Shown here: one piece after another, positions 53,145 to 62,842 of the stretch
How positions within the stretch are numbered: position 1 is the stretch's first letter
Layout of the letters: the number at the start of each line of letters is the position of its first letter
Source of the DNA: Microbacterium sp. M28
GTDB taxonomy: Bacteria; Actinomycetota; Actinomycetes; Actinomycetales; Microbacteriaceae
Length of the DNA stretch: 64,000 nt
Assembly: GCF_025836995.1 (NCBI RefSeq)
Contig: NZ_CP107546.1
Location: 1,550,001 to 1,614,000 of the forward strand
Direction of reading: 5' to 3'
Made by a program: the position numbers and the translations under genes
Notes under the pieces: model-generated
Seen by the model: only the letters and a program-made list of their open reading frames with translations
Databases searched by the model: none
Told to the model about the DNA's origin: nothing

Positions 53145-54524
53145 ATGAGTTCATCCGCATCCCTGATGTCGGGGCAGACCCCGCTCGCGGTGCGGATGCG
53201 CCCGGTGTCCCTCGACGAGGTCGCCGGTCAGAAGCACCTGCTCAGGGCCGGTTCGCCGATCCTGGCGCTGGCGGACCCCGATGCGACCTCACCCGGTGCG
53301 GTGTCGATCATCCTGTGGGGGCCGCCTGGGACGGGCAAGACGACGCTCGCTCAGGCCATCGCACGTTCGTCCGGTCGCCGGTTCGTCGAGCTGTCGGCCA
53401 TCACCGCAGGGGTGAAGGACGTGCGCGAGGTCATGCAGGAGGCCGTCACGCAGCGCGATCTCTACGGGCAGACAACGATCCTCTTCCTGGACGAGATCCA
53501 TCGCTTCACGAAGGCGCAGCAGGACGCCCTGCTCCCGGGGGTCGAGAACGGCTGGGTCATCCTGATCGCCGCGACGACCGAGAACCCCTCGTTCTCGGTC
53601 ATCTCGCCGCTGCTGTCGCGCTCGCTGCTGCTGACGCTGCAGCCGTTGACCGACGACGACATCGGCGAGCTCGTCGATCGCGCCGTCGGCGACGCCCGCG
53701 GTCTGCACGGCGCGGTCGCCCTGAGCGACGCGGCCCGCGCGGCGCTCGTCCGCCTCGCGTCGGGCGACGCCAGGCGCGCGCTGACCGGACTCGAGGCCGC
53801 GGCCGCCGTGGCGCTCTCGGGTACCTCGGACGAGGACGGTGACGACGACCGCGATGAGGATGCCGAGGATGCCGGCGCCGCAGGCGGCCCGACCATCACC
53901 GACGACGACGTCGCGCAGGCCGTCGATCGTGCGCTGCTGCGCTACGACCGTCAGGGCGACGAGCACTACGACGTCATCAGCGCTTTCATCAAGTCGATCC
54001 GCGGATCGGATCCCGATGCCGCCCTGCACTACCTGGCGCGCATGATCGAAGCGGGGGAGGACCCGCGCTTCATCGCCCGACGGCTGGTCATCTCGGCCGC
54101 CGAGGACATCGGTCTGGCAGATCCGCAGGGGCTCGTGATCGCGACGGCCGCCGCGGACGCCGTGGCGTTCATCGGGATGCCCGAAGGGCGCATCCCGCTC
54201 GCCGAGGCCACGGTCTATCTCGCGACCACGGCGAAATCGAACGCCGCGTACGTCGGGATCGATGCCGCGATCGCGGATGTCCGCGCCGGAGGCTTCGGGA
54301 GGGTGCCCCTGCACCTGCGCGACGCGCACTACGCCGGAGCGAAGCGGCTGGGGCACGGCAAGGGCTACCGATACCCGCACGACGCCGAGCACGGCGTCCT
54401 GCCGCAGCAGTACCTGCCGGACGAGCTGGACGGGCGGCGCTATTACAACCCGAAGCCGCTCGGCGCCGAGCGCGACATCGCGGCACGACTGGAGAGAATC
54501 AGGCGCATCCTCGGCGATCGCTGA
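53145..54524 (+). CDS. rarA: Replication-associated recombination protein RarA (MgsA)
   Basis: AAA+ clamp-loader-like ATPase of 459 residues acting at stalled replication forks. Walker A is WGPPGTGKTTLAQ (about 59-66), Walker B is ILFLDEIHRF (about 112-120), and sensor 1 is AATTENPSF. The C-terminal tetramerisation domain includes DPDAALHYLARMIEAGEDPRFIARRL and PHDAEHGVLPQQYLP. An acidic insert of about 22 residues (226-247, DEDGDDDRDEDAED) splits the lid region and is longer than usual. Often located before rpsD/alaS in actinobacteria. Confidence 0.93.
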   Translation: MSSSASLMSGQTPLAVRMRPVSLDEVAGQKHLLRAGSPILALADPDATSPGAVSIILWGPPGTGKTTLAQAIARSSGRRFVELSAITAGVKDVREVMQEAVTQRDLYGQTTILFLDEIHRFTKAQQDALLPGVENGWVILIAATTENPSFSVISPLLSRSLLLTLQPLTDDDIGELVDRAVGDARGLHGAVALSDAARAALVRLASGDARRALTGLEAAAAVALSGTSDEDGDDDRDEDAEDAGAAGGPTITDDDVAQAVDRALLRYDRQGDEHYDVISAFIKSIRGSDPDAALHYLARMIEAGEDPRFIARRLVISAAEDIGLADPQGLVIATAAADAVAFIGMPEGRIPLAEATVYLATTAKSNAAYVGIDAAIADVRAGGFGRVPLHLRDAHYAGAKRLGHGKGYRYPHDAEHGVLPQQYLPDELDGRRYYNPKPLGAERDIAARLERIRRILGDR

Positions 54525-54542
54525 GCCATGCGGCCGGTCTGT

Positions 54543-54548
54543 TAGACT
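54543..54548 (+). promoter_or_regulatory. -10 hexamer and leader of rpsD
   Basis: TAGACT lies 150 bases before the rpsD start. The implied leader of about 138 nt contains short GC-rich hairpin-forming stretches (for example CACGGG/CCCGTG near 54634-54652). S4 is a known autogenous regulator in other bacteria, but no conserved leader structure can be claimed here. Confidence 0.4.
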
Positions 54549-54692
54549 TGATCGGCTCGAAACCGTGTTTTCGGGCATCCCCGTGTTCATCCCCACCTTC
54601 TCCGCGCCCCGGCGTGCGCGCGAAGGCAGGACACGGGAGATACGCCCGTGAGACGTGAAAGACACGTCCACGTCATCGGAAGGAAGAACTTC

Positions 54693-55322
54693 GTGGTCAC
54701 GAAGTCCCAGGACCGCCGCAAGGTCCGTCTGTCCCGCGCCCTCGGCGTGGCACTCACCCCGAAGGCCGCCCGCTACCTCGAGAAGCGTCCCTACGCTCCG
54801 GGCGAGCACGGCCGCACCAAGCGCAAGGCTGACAGCGACTACGCCGTCCGTCTGCGTGAGAAGCAGCGTCTGCGCGAGCAGTACGGCATCCGCGAGAAGC
54901 AGATGCGCAACACCTTCAACGAGGCACGTCGTCAGGACGGCCTGACCGGTGAGAACCTGGTCGAGCTGCTCGAGATGCGTCTGGATGCCCTCGTGCTGCG
55001 TTCGGGCTTCGCCCGTACGACCGCGCAGGCTCGCCAGCTCGTCGTGCACCGTCACATCCTCGTCGACGGTCAGCTCGTCGACCGCCCGTCCTTCCGCGTG
55101 AAGCCGGGTCAGCTCATCCACGTCAAGGCCAAGAGCGAGGGCACCGAGCCCTTCCAGGTGGCGGCAGCCGGCGGTCACGCCGAGGTGCTCCCCCCGGTTC
55201 CGGGCTACCTCGAGGTCGAGCTCGACAAGCTGCAGGCACGCCTGGTCCGTCGTCCGAAGCGCGCCGAGGTCCCCGTGACCTGTGAAGTGCAGCTCGTCGT
55301 CGAGTACTACGCGGCTCGCTGA
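54693..55322 (+). CDS. rpsD: Small ribosomal subunit protein uS4
   Basis: 30S assembly-initiating protein of 209 residues. The sequence has SQDRRKVRLSRALGV, YAPGEHGRTKRK, LREKQRLREQYGIREKQ and the S4 RNA-binding fold LDALVLRSGFARTTAQARQLVVHRHILVDGQLVD. This is the zinc-independent actinobacterial form. GTG 54693 is chosen because AAGGAAG lies 6-8 bases upstream and it gives the usual length; the frame is open 15 codons further. It stands alone, away from the alpha operon. Confidence 0.95.
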   Translation: MVTKSQDRRKVRLSRALGVALTPKAARYLEKRPYAPGEHGRTKRKADSDYAVRLREKQRLREQYGIREKQMRNTFNEARRQDGLTGENLVELLEMRLDALVLRSGFARTTAQARQLVVHRHILVDGQLVDRPSFRVKPGQLIHVKAKSEGTEPFQVAAAGGHAEVLPPVPGYLEVELDKLQARLVRRPKRAEVPVTCEVQLVVEYYAAR

Positions 55323-55346
55323 TCCGCGTCACCGCGAAACAGCACG

Positions 55347-55376
55347 GAGAGGCGTCGGGGATTCCCGACGCCTCTC
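55347..55376 (+). terminator. Hairpin after rpsD
   Basis: A perfect 13-bp inverted repeat (55347-55359 with 55364-55376, GAGAGGCGTCGGG arm) with a 4-base loop lies 25 bases after the rpsD stop. Confidence 0.82.
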
Positions 55377-55436
55377 GTCGTTTCCGCATACGATGGAACG
55401 ACCGCGCCTGGGCGGACTGAGGGCAAGGACATCGAC

Positions 55437-55625
55437 ATGAAGAAGCTGCTGTGGTTTCTGATCGGAGTGATCAGCGGATTCATCGCTGCGCACTTCATGA
55501 GCAAGGACCCTCGCGGTCAGGACATGCTCGCCGAGGTGGACGCCCGCATCACCGGGTTCACCGCGATCCTGGGTGACGCGTACCGCGCCCAGGAGGCACG
55601 ACTCGCCCAGTCCGACGAGAACTGA
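55437..55625 (+). CDS. Small membrane protein upstream of alaS
   Basis: Protein of 62 residues: a start MKKLLWFLIGVISGFIAAHFM that is one membrane span (about 3-20), then an amphipathic helical part (DPRGQDMLAEVDARITGFTAILGDAYRAQEARL). AAGGA 7 bases before the ATG and a TACGAT hexamer (55388-55393) support expression. Small proteins of this kind lie between rpsD and alaS in related genomes as far as I recall; function unknown. Confidence 0.75.
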   Translation: MKKLLWFLIGVISGFIAAHFMSKDPRGQDMLAEVDARITGFTAILGDAYRAQEARLAQSDEN

Positions 55626-55688
55626 TCTCCGCATCGGCACCGCGTCTGCGGTGTCGTCTCCATCCCACACGAGGACAGCCGTACCCCT

Positions 55689-58349
55689 ATGAACACTGCG
55701 GACATCGCGCAGCGCTATCTCTCCTTCTTCGAGAAGAACGACCACACCATCGTCCCGTCGGCCTCGCTGGTCTCCGACGATCCGACCGTGATGTTCACGA
55801 TCGCCGGCATGGTCCCGTTCGTGCCGTACCTGACAGGAGTCGTCCCGGCGCCATACGCGCGCGCCGCCGACCTGCAGAAGTGCATCCGTACGAACGACAT
55901 CGAAGAGGTCGGCAAGACCGCCAGGCACGGCACGTTCTTCCAGATGCTGGGCAACTGGTCCTTCGGCGACTACTTCAAAGAGGGTGCGATCAGCTACGCC
56001 TGGGAGCTGCTGACGACGTCCGAGGCCGACGGCGGCCTCGGCTTCGCGGAGAAGGACATCTGGGTCACCGTCTTCGAGACCGATGACGAGGCCGCAGCGC
56101 TCTGGCAGAAGATCGCAGGGCTCCCCGCCGAGCGCATCCAACGGATGGGCAAGGAGGACAACTACTGGCACACCGGTCAGCCGGGGCCGGGCGGTCCGTG
56201 CTCGGAGATCTACATCGACCGCGGTCCGGCGTACGGTCGCGAGGGCGGCCCGATCGTCGACGACAACAGGTTCACCGAGATCTGGAACCTCGTCTTCATG
56301 CAGGACCTCCTCAGCGACGTGCGCACGAAGGTCGACTTCGACATCGCAGGAGCCCTGCCGAAGCGCAATATCGACACCGGCATGGGCCTCGAGCGCGTCG
56401 CCATGTTCAAGCAGGGCGTCGAGAACATGTACGAGACCGACCAGGTCCGTCCCGTCCTCGACAGGGCCGAGGCGATCTCGGGTCGCACCTACGGCAAGGT
56501 CCACGAGGACGACGTGCGCTTCCGCGTGATCGCCGACCACGTGCGCTCCTCGCTCATGCTGCTCTCCGACGGCGTCAAGCCCTCCAACGAGGGACGCGGA
56601 TACATCCTGCGCCGTCTGATGCGCCGCACGGTCCGCGCCATGCGCCTGCTCGGCGTCGATGCGCCCACGTTCCCCGAGCTCTTCACGGCGTCGCGCGACG
56701 CCATGAAGACGGCTTACCCGGTTCTCGAGGCCGACTGGGATCGGCTCTCCGCCACGGCGATCGCGGAGGAGGAGACGTTCCTGCGTACGCTCGCACAGGG
56801 CTCGACGATCCTCGACCTCGCGCTCGGCGAGACCAAGAAGACGGGCGGCAAGACGCTCGCCGGTTCCGAGGCGTTCCTGCTGCACGACACGTACGGGTTC
56901 CCGATCGATCTCACCCTCGAGGTCGCGGAAGAGGCGGGTCTGAACGTCGACCGCGCCGCATTCGACGAACTCATGCGCGAGCAGCGCACGCGGGCCAAGG
57001 CGGACGCGAAGAGCCGCAAGCGCCAGCTCGCGGATGTGTCCGTCTACCGCGAACTGCGCGGACTCGGCGAGACCGGGTTCGACGGGTACTCCGAACTCGA
57101 GACCGAGTCGACCGTCCTCGGCATCCTCGTCGACGGCGCGCCGGTCGCCAGCGCGTCCGAGGGCCAGATCGCCGAGATCGTGCTCGCCGAGACGACGCTG
57201 TACGCCGAGTCGGGTGGCCAGGTCGCCGACAAGGGCACCATCACGGGAGCCGGATTCTCGCTCGAGGTGCTCGACGTGCAGAAGCCGGTCGCCGGACTGA
57301 TCAGTCACACCGTCTCCGTCACCACCGGGTCGGTCGCTGTCGACGACCGCGCGACGACGGTCGTCGACGCGGCCAACCGCCGTGCCGCCCGCCAGGCGCA
57401 CTCCGCGACGCACCTCGTGCACGCCGCCCTCCGGGACACCCTCGGCCGGGATGCGACTCAGGCCGGTTCGCTCAACCGCGCCGGGTACCTGCGCTTCGAC
57501 TTCTCCTGGAGCCAGGCCCTGTCCGCGGACACCCGCACCGAGATCGAGGAGATCACGAACCGGGCCGTCCAGGACGCGCTCGAGGTCACCACCCGCGTTC
57601 TGACCCTCGACGAGGCCAAGGAGGCCGGCGCCATGGCGCTGTTCGGCGAGAAGTACGGCGATGTCGTGCGGATGGTCGACATCGGCGGACCATGGTCGCG
57701 TGAGCTCTGCGCCGGAACGCACGTCTCCACGAGCGCCGAGATCGGCCTGGTCAGCATCACGGCCGAGTCGTCCGTCGGCGCATCCAACCGTCGTATCGAA
57801 GCACTCGTCGGCCAGGACGCGTTCCGCGAACTCGCCGCCGAGCGCACGCTGGTCTCGCAGCTGACGTCGACCCTGAAGACCCCGCGCGATCAGCTCGCCG
57901 AGCGCATCGCGGAGATCGCCGCGAACCTCAAGGCCGCGGAGAAGCGCATCGCGCAGTTCGAGGCCAAGGAGCGCGAGGGACGCGTCCCCGCGATCGCCGA
58001 AGCGGCCGAGCGCGTCGGCGCCTACCGCGTCGCGGCGCAGTCGCTGGGCGAGGTCGGCTCGGCCGATGACATCCGCGGTGTCGCCCTCAGCGTGCGCGAC
58101 CGTCTCGGCGCGGACGCCGCCGTCGTCGCTCTCGGCGGCGTCGTTTCCGGACGCCCGATGGTCGTCGTGGCCACGAACGACGCGGCCCGTTCGGCCGGTG
58201 CCAAGGCGGGCGCGCTCGCGAAGATCGCCGCGGCCGCGCTCGGCGGCGGTGGAGGAGGGCGCGACGACGTCGCACAGGGCGGCGGCGCCGATGCCTCCGC
58301 GCTTCCCGCCGCTCTCGACGGCATCGTCACGGAGCTGCGCGGCGCGTGA
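55689..58349 (+). CDS. alaS: Alanyl-tRNA synthetase
   Basis: Class II synthetase of 886 residues. The catalytic core starts with [19 protein letters not shown], followed by [23 protein letters not shown]-type motif 2 (here [20 protein letters not shown]) and the tRNA-recognition region. The editing domain has the zinc motif [11 protein letters not shown] and [11 protein letters not shown], and the C-Ala region ends with the glycine-rich [15 protein letters not shown]. It clears mischarged Ser and Gly. The GAGGA upstream of ATG 55689 is 13 bases away, longer than ideal. It starts the alaS-ruvX-mltG-aro series. Confidence 0.96.
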   Translation: [886 protein letters not shown]

Positions 58350-58819
58350 GCGCTTTCCGCCGCGGCATCCGGCTGGGCATCGATGTGGGAAAGGCCAGAG
58401 TCGGGGTCGCTCGCTGCGACCCCGACGGCCTGCTCGCCGTTCCCGTCGAGACCGTGAAGCGCGACGATGCGTCGGTCGAGCGCCTCGCGGAGCTCGCGGG
58501 GGAGTACGAGCCGCTGGAGTTCGTCGTCGGGCTCCCGGTCAACATGCGCGGCGGAGACACCGCGTCCACGACCGATGCGCGTGAGTTCGCGACCGCGCTC
58601 GCGCGGCGGACCGGCCTCCCCGTGCGGCTGATCGACGAGCGGCTGAGCACCGTGTCGGCGCATCAGGCCCTGCGCGCTTCGGGGAGATCTCAGAAGAACT
58701 CTCGTAGCATTGTCGATCAGGTTGCGGCAGTGGTCCTGCTGCAGCAGGCGATCGACATGGAGAAGAGCTCCGGAACCCCCGCCGGAACCTCCGTCGATCT
58801 CGATGAGGAGACCCACTGA
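58346..58819 (+). CDS. ruvX: Holliday junction resolvase-like/pre-16S rRNA nuclease (YqgF)
   Basis: RNase H-fold protein of 157 residues. Motifs are GIDVGKARVGVARCD (Asp about 13), VVGLPVNMRGGDT and DERLSTVSAHQAL (Asp/Glu) with the final acid in RSIVDQVAAVVLLQQ. In E. coli it matures the 5' end of 16S rRNA. GTG 58346 overlaps the alaS stop by 4 bases, so the two are coupled. Confidence 0.93.
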   Translation: MSAFRRGIRLGIDVGKARVGVARCDPDGLLAVPVETVKRDDASVERLAELAGEYEPLEFVVGLPVNMRGGDTASTTDAREFATALARRTGLPVRLIDERLSTVSAHQALRASGRSQKNSRSIVDQVAAVVLLQQAIDMEKSSGTPAGTSVDLDEETH

Positions 58820-58820
58820 C

Positions 58821-60248
58821 ATGCCCCAGGGAGATCTGTTCGACAACCTCCCGGACCCGGCGACCGAGCACCCGACGGTCGACCAGGCGCCCCCGCCGCC
58901 CGGATCCCGCCGCGCCGCCAGAGAAGCGGCGCAGCGCACCGGGGGGACCGGTGCGATCGATGTCGAGCCCTCGGCAGCGTCCGACCCGGTCGGCGTCGAC
59001 GGCACCCCGGCCGCGGCATCCGTCCCGGCACCGGCACAGAGTCCGGCCGCACCGACGCCCGCGGAGCCGAGTCCTCTGGCCCACGCGCCTGCGACCGGCG
59101 GAAGTCTCGAGGACCTGTTCGCACCGAGCGCCGACGATCAGCACGCTCCTCCTCGCCGCAGGCGACGCGGATGCTTGGTCGCACTGATCATCATCCTCGT
59201 CCTCCTCGGCGGCATCGCCGCCGGCGGCGTGTGGGCGTGGAACACCTACGGGGACCGGATCAGCGACGCGATGGGCTGGGGCGAGCCGAAGGACTACGCC
59301 CCTGGCGAAGCAACCGGTGAGGTCCTCATCACGATCGAGGAGGGCTTCACGGGTCAGCCCATCTCCCAGGCGCTGTACGAGGGCGGCGTCACCAAGACCG
59401 AGGACGTCTTCTACGACATGCTCATCGAGGAGGGCCTCAACCCCAACTTCATGCCCGGCGTCTACCGGCTGCAGGAGCGGATGACGGCGGCCGCCGCGCT
59501 CGAAGCGATCGAGAACCCCGAGAACCGCATGGAGAACTCCGTCGGCGTCTCGGAGGGATCCACGCTGGCGGCGATCCTTCCGACGATCGCCGAGACGCTC
59601 GAGATGCCGCTGGCGGACCTCGAAGCCGCAGCGGCCGATCCGGCGGCGTACGGTGTCCCGGCAGACAGCCTCGAGGGCTGGCTCTTCCCCGCCGTGTACA
59701 CGTTCGATCCCGGTGCGACGGCGACGGACGTCATCCAGACGATGGTGGATCGCACCAGGGAATCCCTCACCGCAGCCGGAGTGCCCGAGGCGGACGCGCA
59801 GCGCATCCTGACGATCGCGTCGATCATCCAGCGCGAAGGGCGTGTGGCGGACTTCGACAAGGTCTCGCGCGTGATCCAGAACCGCCTGGACGAGTCCAAC
59901 CCGGAGACGCGCGGCTTCCTGCAGATGGACTCGACCGCGCAGTACGGGTACGGCGAACTGCACGCCGGCTCCGTCTCGACGAGCGAAGAGGCGCAGCGCG
60001 ACGACAACCCGTGGAACACGTATGTCCACAAGGGGCTGCCGATCGGTCCGATCGCCACCTCCAGCGATGCCGCGATCCGAGCGGCGATGACGCCCGCGGA
60101 CGGGCCGTGGCTGTACTTCGTCACGGTCAACCCGTCCACCGGTGAGACCGTCTTCACGGAGACCTACGCGCAGCACCAGGAGGCCATCAAGCTCTGGGCG
60201 CAGTGGTGCAAGGAGAACGGCAACCCGGAGAGCGGATGCAGCGGCTGA
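58821..60248 (+). CDS. mltG: Endolytic murein transglycosylase MltG
   Basis: Membrane-bound lytic transglycosylase of 475 residues that cuts nascent peptidoglycan strands. An N-terminal cytoplasmic region of about 115 residues is disordered and Pro/Ala-rich, longer than in E. coli, then a span (about 119-140, [22 protein letters not shown]). The YceG domain follows with [14 protein letters not shown] and the catalytic Glu in ASIIQREGR (about 339), [12 protein letters not shown] and [17 protein letters not shown] 58821 lies 1 base after ruvX. aroE starts within its 3' end. Confidence 0.93.
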   Translation: MPQGDLFDNLPDPATEHPTVDQAPPPPGSRRAAREAAQRTGGTGAIDVEPSAASDPVGVDGTPAAASVPAPAQSPAAPTPAEPSPLAHAPATGGSLEDLFAPSADDQHAPPRRRRRGCLVALIIILVLLGGIAAGGVWAWNTYGDRISDAMGWGEPKDYAPGEATGEVLITIEEGFTGQPISQALYEGGVTKTEDVFYDMLIEEGLNPNFMPGVYRLQERMTAAAALEAIENPENRMENSVGVSEGSTLAAILPTIAETLEMPLADLEAAAADPAAYGVPADSLEGWLFPAVYTFDPGATATDVIQTMVDRTRESLTAAGVPEADAQRILTIASIIQREGRVADFDKVSRVIQNRLDESNPETRGFLQMDSTAQYGYGELHAGSVSTSEEAQRDDNPWNTYVHKGLPIGPIATSSDAAIRAAMTPADGPWLYFVTVNPSTGETVFTETYAQHQEAIKLWAQWCKENGNPESGCSG

Positions 60249-61069
60249 CCGGGGACGCCGTGCACCTCGCCGTCTGGGGCGATCCGATCTCGCATTCGAA
60301 GTCGCCGGCGCTGCACGCCGCGGCGTATCGGGTGCTCGGACTCGACTGGGAGTACAGCAGGCGTCAGGTCGACACGGACGGGTTCTCCGACGCGCTGGCG
60401 TCGCTGGACGACACCTGGCGAGGCCTCTCACTCACGATGCCGCTCAAGGAGGTCGCGTTCCGGGCGGCGGCGGTGCGCGATCGGCACGCCGAGATGACCG
60501 GCGCCGTCAACACGCTACTGGTCGGCGACGCCCCGCGCGGCTTCAACACCGACGTCGGCGGCATCGTCGACGCTCTCGGCGAGAACGGCGTGCGCGAGGT
60601 GCGTTCGATCCGTCTTCTCGGCGGCGGTGCGACCGCGGCATCGGCTCTCGTGGCAGCCGGCGATCTCGGCGCGCGTCGAGCGGACGTCCGAGCGCGTCGG
60701 CCGGAGCGGGCACGATCGCTGGTCGAGCTCGGCGCCGAGCTGGGCATCGACGTCGAAGTCCGCCCGTTCGCGGAGACGGCGGAGGACGTCGACCTCACCG
60801 TCGCCACGCTGCCCAGCGGCACGGCACTCGACCGCGAGATCACCGCGCCGCTCGCCGAACACGGCGGAGCGCTCTTCGACGCCGCGTACGCCCCGTGGCC
60901 GTCGGCGCTGGCGGGGGACTGGTCCGACGCGCCGATCATCTCCGGCCTCGGGATGCTCCTGCACCAGGCCGTCCGCCAGATCCGCATCTTCCGCGACAGC
61001 GACCCTGCGCAGCCGCTCGACGACGAGGATGCCGTCGTCGCCGCCATGCGAGCCGCGCTCGACGCCTGA
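60236..61069 (+). CDS. aroE: Shikimate dehydrogenase
   Basis: NADP-dependent reductase of 277 residues in the shikimate pathway. Substrate residues are in [17 protein letters not shown] and [11 protein letters not shown] (the usual conserved Lys is here), with GAVNTLL and [12 protein letters not shown]. The cofactor loop is [12 protein letters not shown], and [19 protein letters not shown] closes the domain. ATG 60236 has GGAGAG upstream and overlaps mltG by 13 bases. First of four aro genes in pathway-related order (E, C, K, B). Confidence 0.92.
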   Translation: MQRLTGDAVHLAVWGDPISHSKSPALHAAAYRVLGLDWEYSRRQVDTDGFSDALASLDDTWRGLSLTMPLKEVAFRAAAVRDRHAEMTGAVNTLLVGDAPRGFNTDVGGIVDALGENGVREVRSIRLLGGGATAASALVAAGDLGARRADVRARRPERARSLVELGAELGIDVEVRPFAETAEDVDLTVATLPSGTALDREITAPLAEHGGALFDAAYAPWPSALAGDWSDAPIISGLGMLLHQAVRQIRIFRDSDPAQPLDDEDAVVAAMRAALDA

Positions 61070-61104
61070 CGTCACACGGTCCGCGGTCGTGGGAGACTGG
61101 AGCA

Positions 61105-62328
61105 ATGCTCCGCGTGCTCACGGCCGGCGAATCGCACGGTCCCGAACTCATCGCCGTCATGGAGGGCCTGCCCTCCGGTGTTCCCATCTCGCCCGACCAG
61201 ATCCAGGCGGATCTCGCTCGGCGCAAGCTCGGCTACGGCCGCGGTTCGCGGATGAAGTTCGAGCAGGACGAGCTGACGCTGTCCTCCGGCATCCGCCACG
61301 GCAAGACGCTCGGCAGCCCGATCGCGCTGCGCATCGGCAACACCGAGTGGCCGAAGTGGACCGAGGTGATGAGCCCGGAGCCCGTCGAACTCACCGACAA
61401 GTCGCGCGGACGCGGCGCACCGCTCACGCGGCCCCGCCCCGGCCATGCCGATCTCGTCGGCATGCAGAAGTACGACTTCGACGAGGCGCGCCCGATCCTC
61501 GAGCGCGCGAGCGCCCGTGAGACCGCCGCGCGCGTCGCCCTCGGCGCGGTCGCGCGCGCATTCCTCGGCGAGCTCGGCATCCGCCTCGTCAGCCACACGC
61601 TGTCGATCGGACCCGTGCAGGTGCCGGCCGACGCCGCGCTGCCCGCCCCGGACGACGTGGACGCCCTGGATGCCGATCCGCTGCGCTGCTTCCACCCCGA
61701 GACCTCCGCACGGATGGTCGACGAGGTCGACGATGCCAAGAAGGACGGCGACACCCTCGGCGGCATCGTCGAGGTGCTCGCCTACGGTCTGCCCCCCGGG
61801 CTCGGCTCGCACGTGCAGTGGGACCGCCGTCTGGACGCACGGCTCGCGCAGGCGCTGATGAGTATCCAGGCGATCAAGGGCGTCGAGGTCGGCGACGGCT
61901 TCGAGACGACGCGTCGTCGCGGATCGGCCGCGCACGACGAGCTGTTCGCCGCCGAGGCCGGGATCACTCGTGCGTCGGACAAGGCCGGCGGCACCGAGGG
62001 CGGCATGTCGACGGGAACGGTGCTCCGCGTCCGCGCCGGCATGAAGCCGATCGCCACCGTCCCGCGCGCGCTGCGCACGATCGACGTCGCGACCGGCGAG
62101 ACCGCGACCGCCCACCACCAGCGCTCCGACGTGTGCGCCGTGCCGGCCGCCGGCGTCGTGGCCGAGGCCATGGTCGCGATCGAGCTGGCGGGTGCCGTCC
62201 TGGAGAAGTTCGGCGGGGACAGCGTCGGCGAGACGCGGCGGAACCTGCAGGGTTACCTGGATGCGATCCCGGCCGACCTGCGCACCGCGGCCTCCTCGGA
62301 GACGGGCCTCGCCGTCGGCGATGTCTGA
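61105..62328 (+). CDS. aroC: Chorismate synthase
   Basis: FMN-dependent enzyme of 407 residues that converts EPSP to chorismate. Signatures are [44 protein letters not shown] (third signature) and the conserved end region [10 protein letters not shown]. The ATG at 61105 is preceded by GAGACT and exactly 6 bases, nearly the leaderless layout seen elsewhere. The stop overlaps aroK by 8 bases. Confidence 0.96.
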   Translation: MLRVLTAGESHGPELIAVMEGLPSGVPISPDQIQADLARRKLGYGRGSRMKFEQDELTLSSGIRHGKTLGSPIALRIGNTEWPKWTEVMSPEPVELTDKSRGRGAPLTRPRPGHADLVGMQKYDFDEARPILERASARETAARVALGAVARAFLGELGIRLVSHTLSIGPVQVPADAALPAPDDVDALDADPLRCFHPETSARMVDEVDDAKKDGDTLGGIVEVLAYGLPPGLGSHVQWDRRLDARLAQALMSIQAIKGVEVGDGFETTRRRGSAAHDELFAAEAGITRASDKAGGTEGGMSTGTVLRVRAGMKPIATVPRALRTIDVATGETATAHHQRSDVCAVPAAGVVAEAMVAIELAGAVLEKFGGDSVGETRRNLQGYLDAIPADLRTAASSETGLAVGDV

Positions 62329-62842
62329 GGATCGACCCCTGACGCTCGTCCTCGTCGGCCCGATGGGCGCGGGGAAGACGAGCGTCGGTCGGCGCGTGGC
62401 CAAGCACCTCGGTGTGCCGTTCGTCGACACCGACAAGCGTGTCGTGGCGGCCCACGGCCCGATCACCGACATCTTCGCCGAGCACGGCGAGGCGCACTTT
62501 CGTGAGCTGGAACGGGCCGCGGTCGCCGAGGCGCTCCTCGACGGCGGCGTCATCTCGCTCGGCGGCGGCGCGGTGACGGATGCCGAGACCAGGGAGCTCC
62601 TCGCCGACGACCCCGTGGTGTTCCTGACCGTGAACCGCGAGGCCGTCGCCGAGCGCATCCAGGGAACGTCCCGACCGCTGCTGGTGACCGGTGACGAGGA
62701 TCCACTGGACCGGTGGGAGCGCATTCTGGAGCAGCGGCGGGCGCTGTACGAACAGGTGGCGACGATCGTGTTCGACACGTCGCGCCGACCGATGACGCGC
62801 ATCGCGCGGGAGATCGCCGACTGGCGGAGAGGACTGTCATGA
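62321..62842 (+). CDS. aroK: Shikimate kinase
   Basis: P-loop kinase of 173 residues phosphorylating shikimate. Walker A is [15 protein letters not shown], the shikimate site [13 protein letters not shown] and FRELERAAV, and the loop [14 protein letters not shown] 62321 overlaps aroC by 8 bases, and its TGA overlaps the aroB ATG by 4 bases. Confidence 0.95.
   Translation: MSEDRPLTLVLVGPMGAGKTSVGRRVAKHLGVPFVDTDKRVVAAHGPITDIFAEHGEAHFRELERAAVAEALLDGGVISLGGGAVTDAETRELLADDPVVFLTVNREAVAERIQGTSRPLLVTGDEDPLDRWERILEQRRALYEQVATIVFDTSRRPMTRIAREIADWRRGLS

Noticed and set aside
53289..55178. A 629-codon minus-strand frame opposite rarA and rpsD
   Set aside because: It spans two conserved genes and a promoter region and has no recognisable protein features.
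60142..61104. Extension of chorismate synthase upstream to a 728-residue frame
   Set aside because: The extra part lies in the wrong frame of aroE and is low-complexity; the AroC family begins at [12 protein letters not shown].
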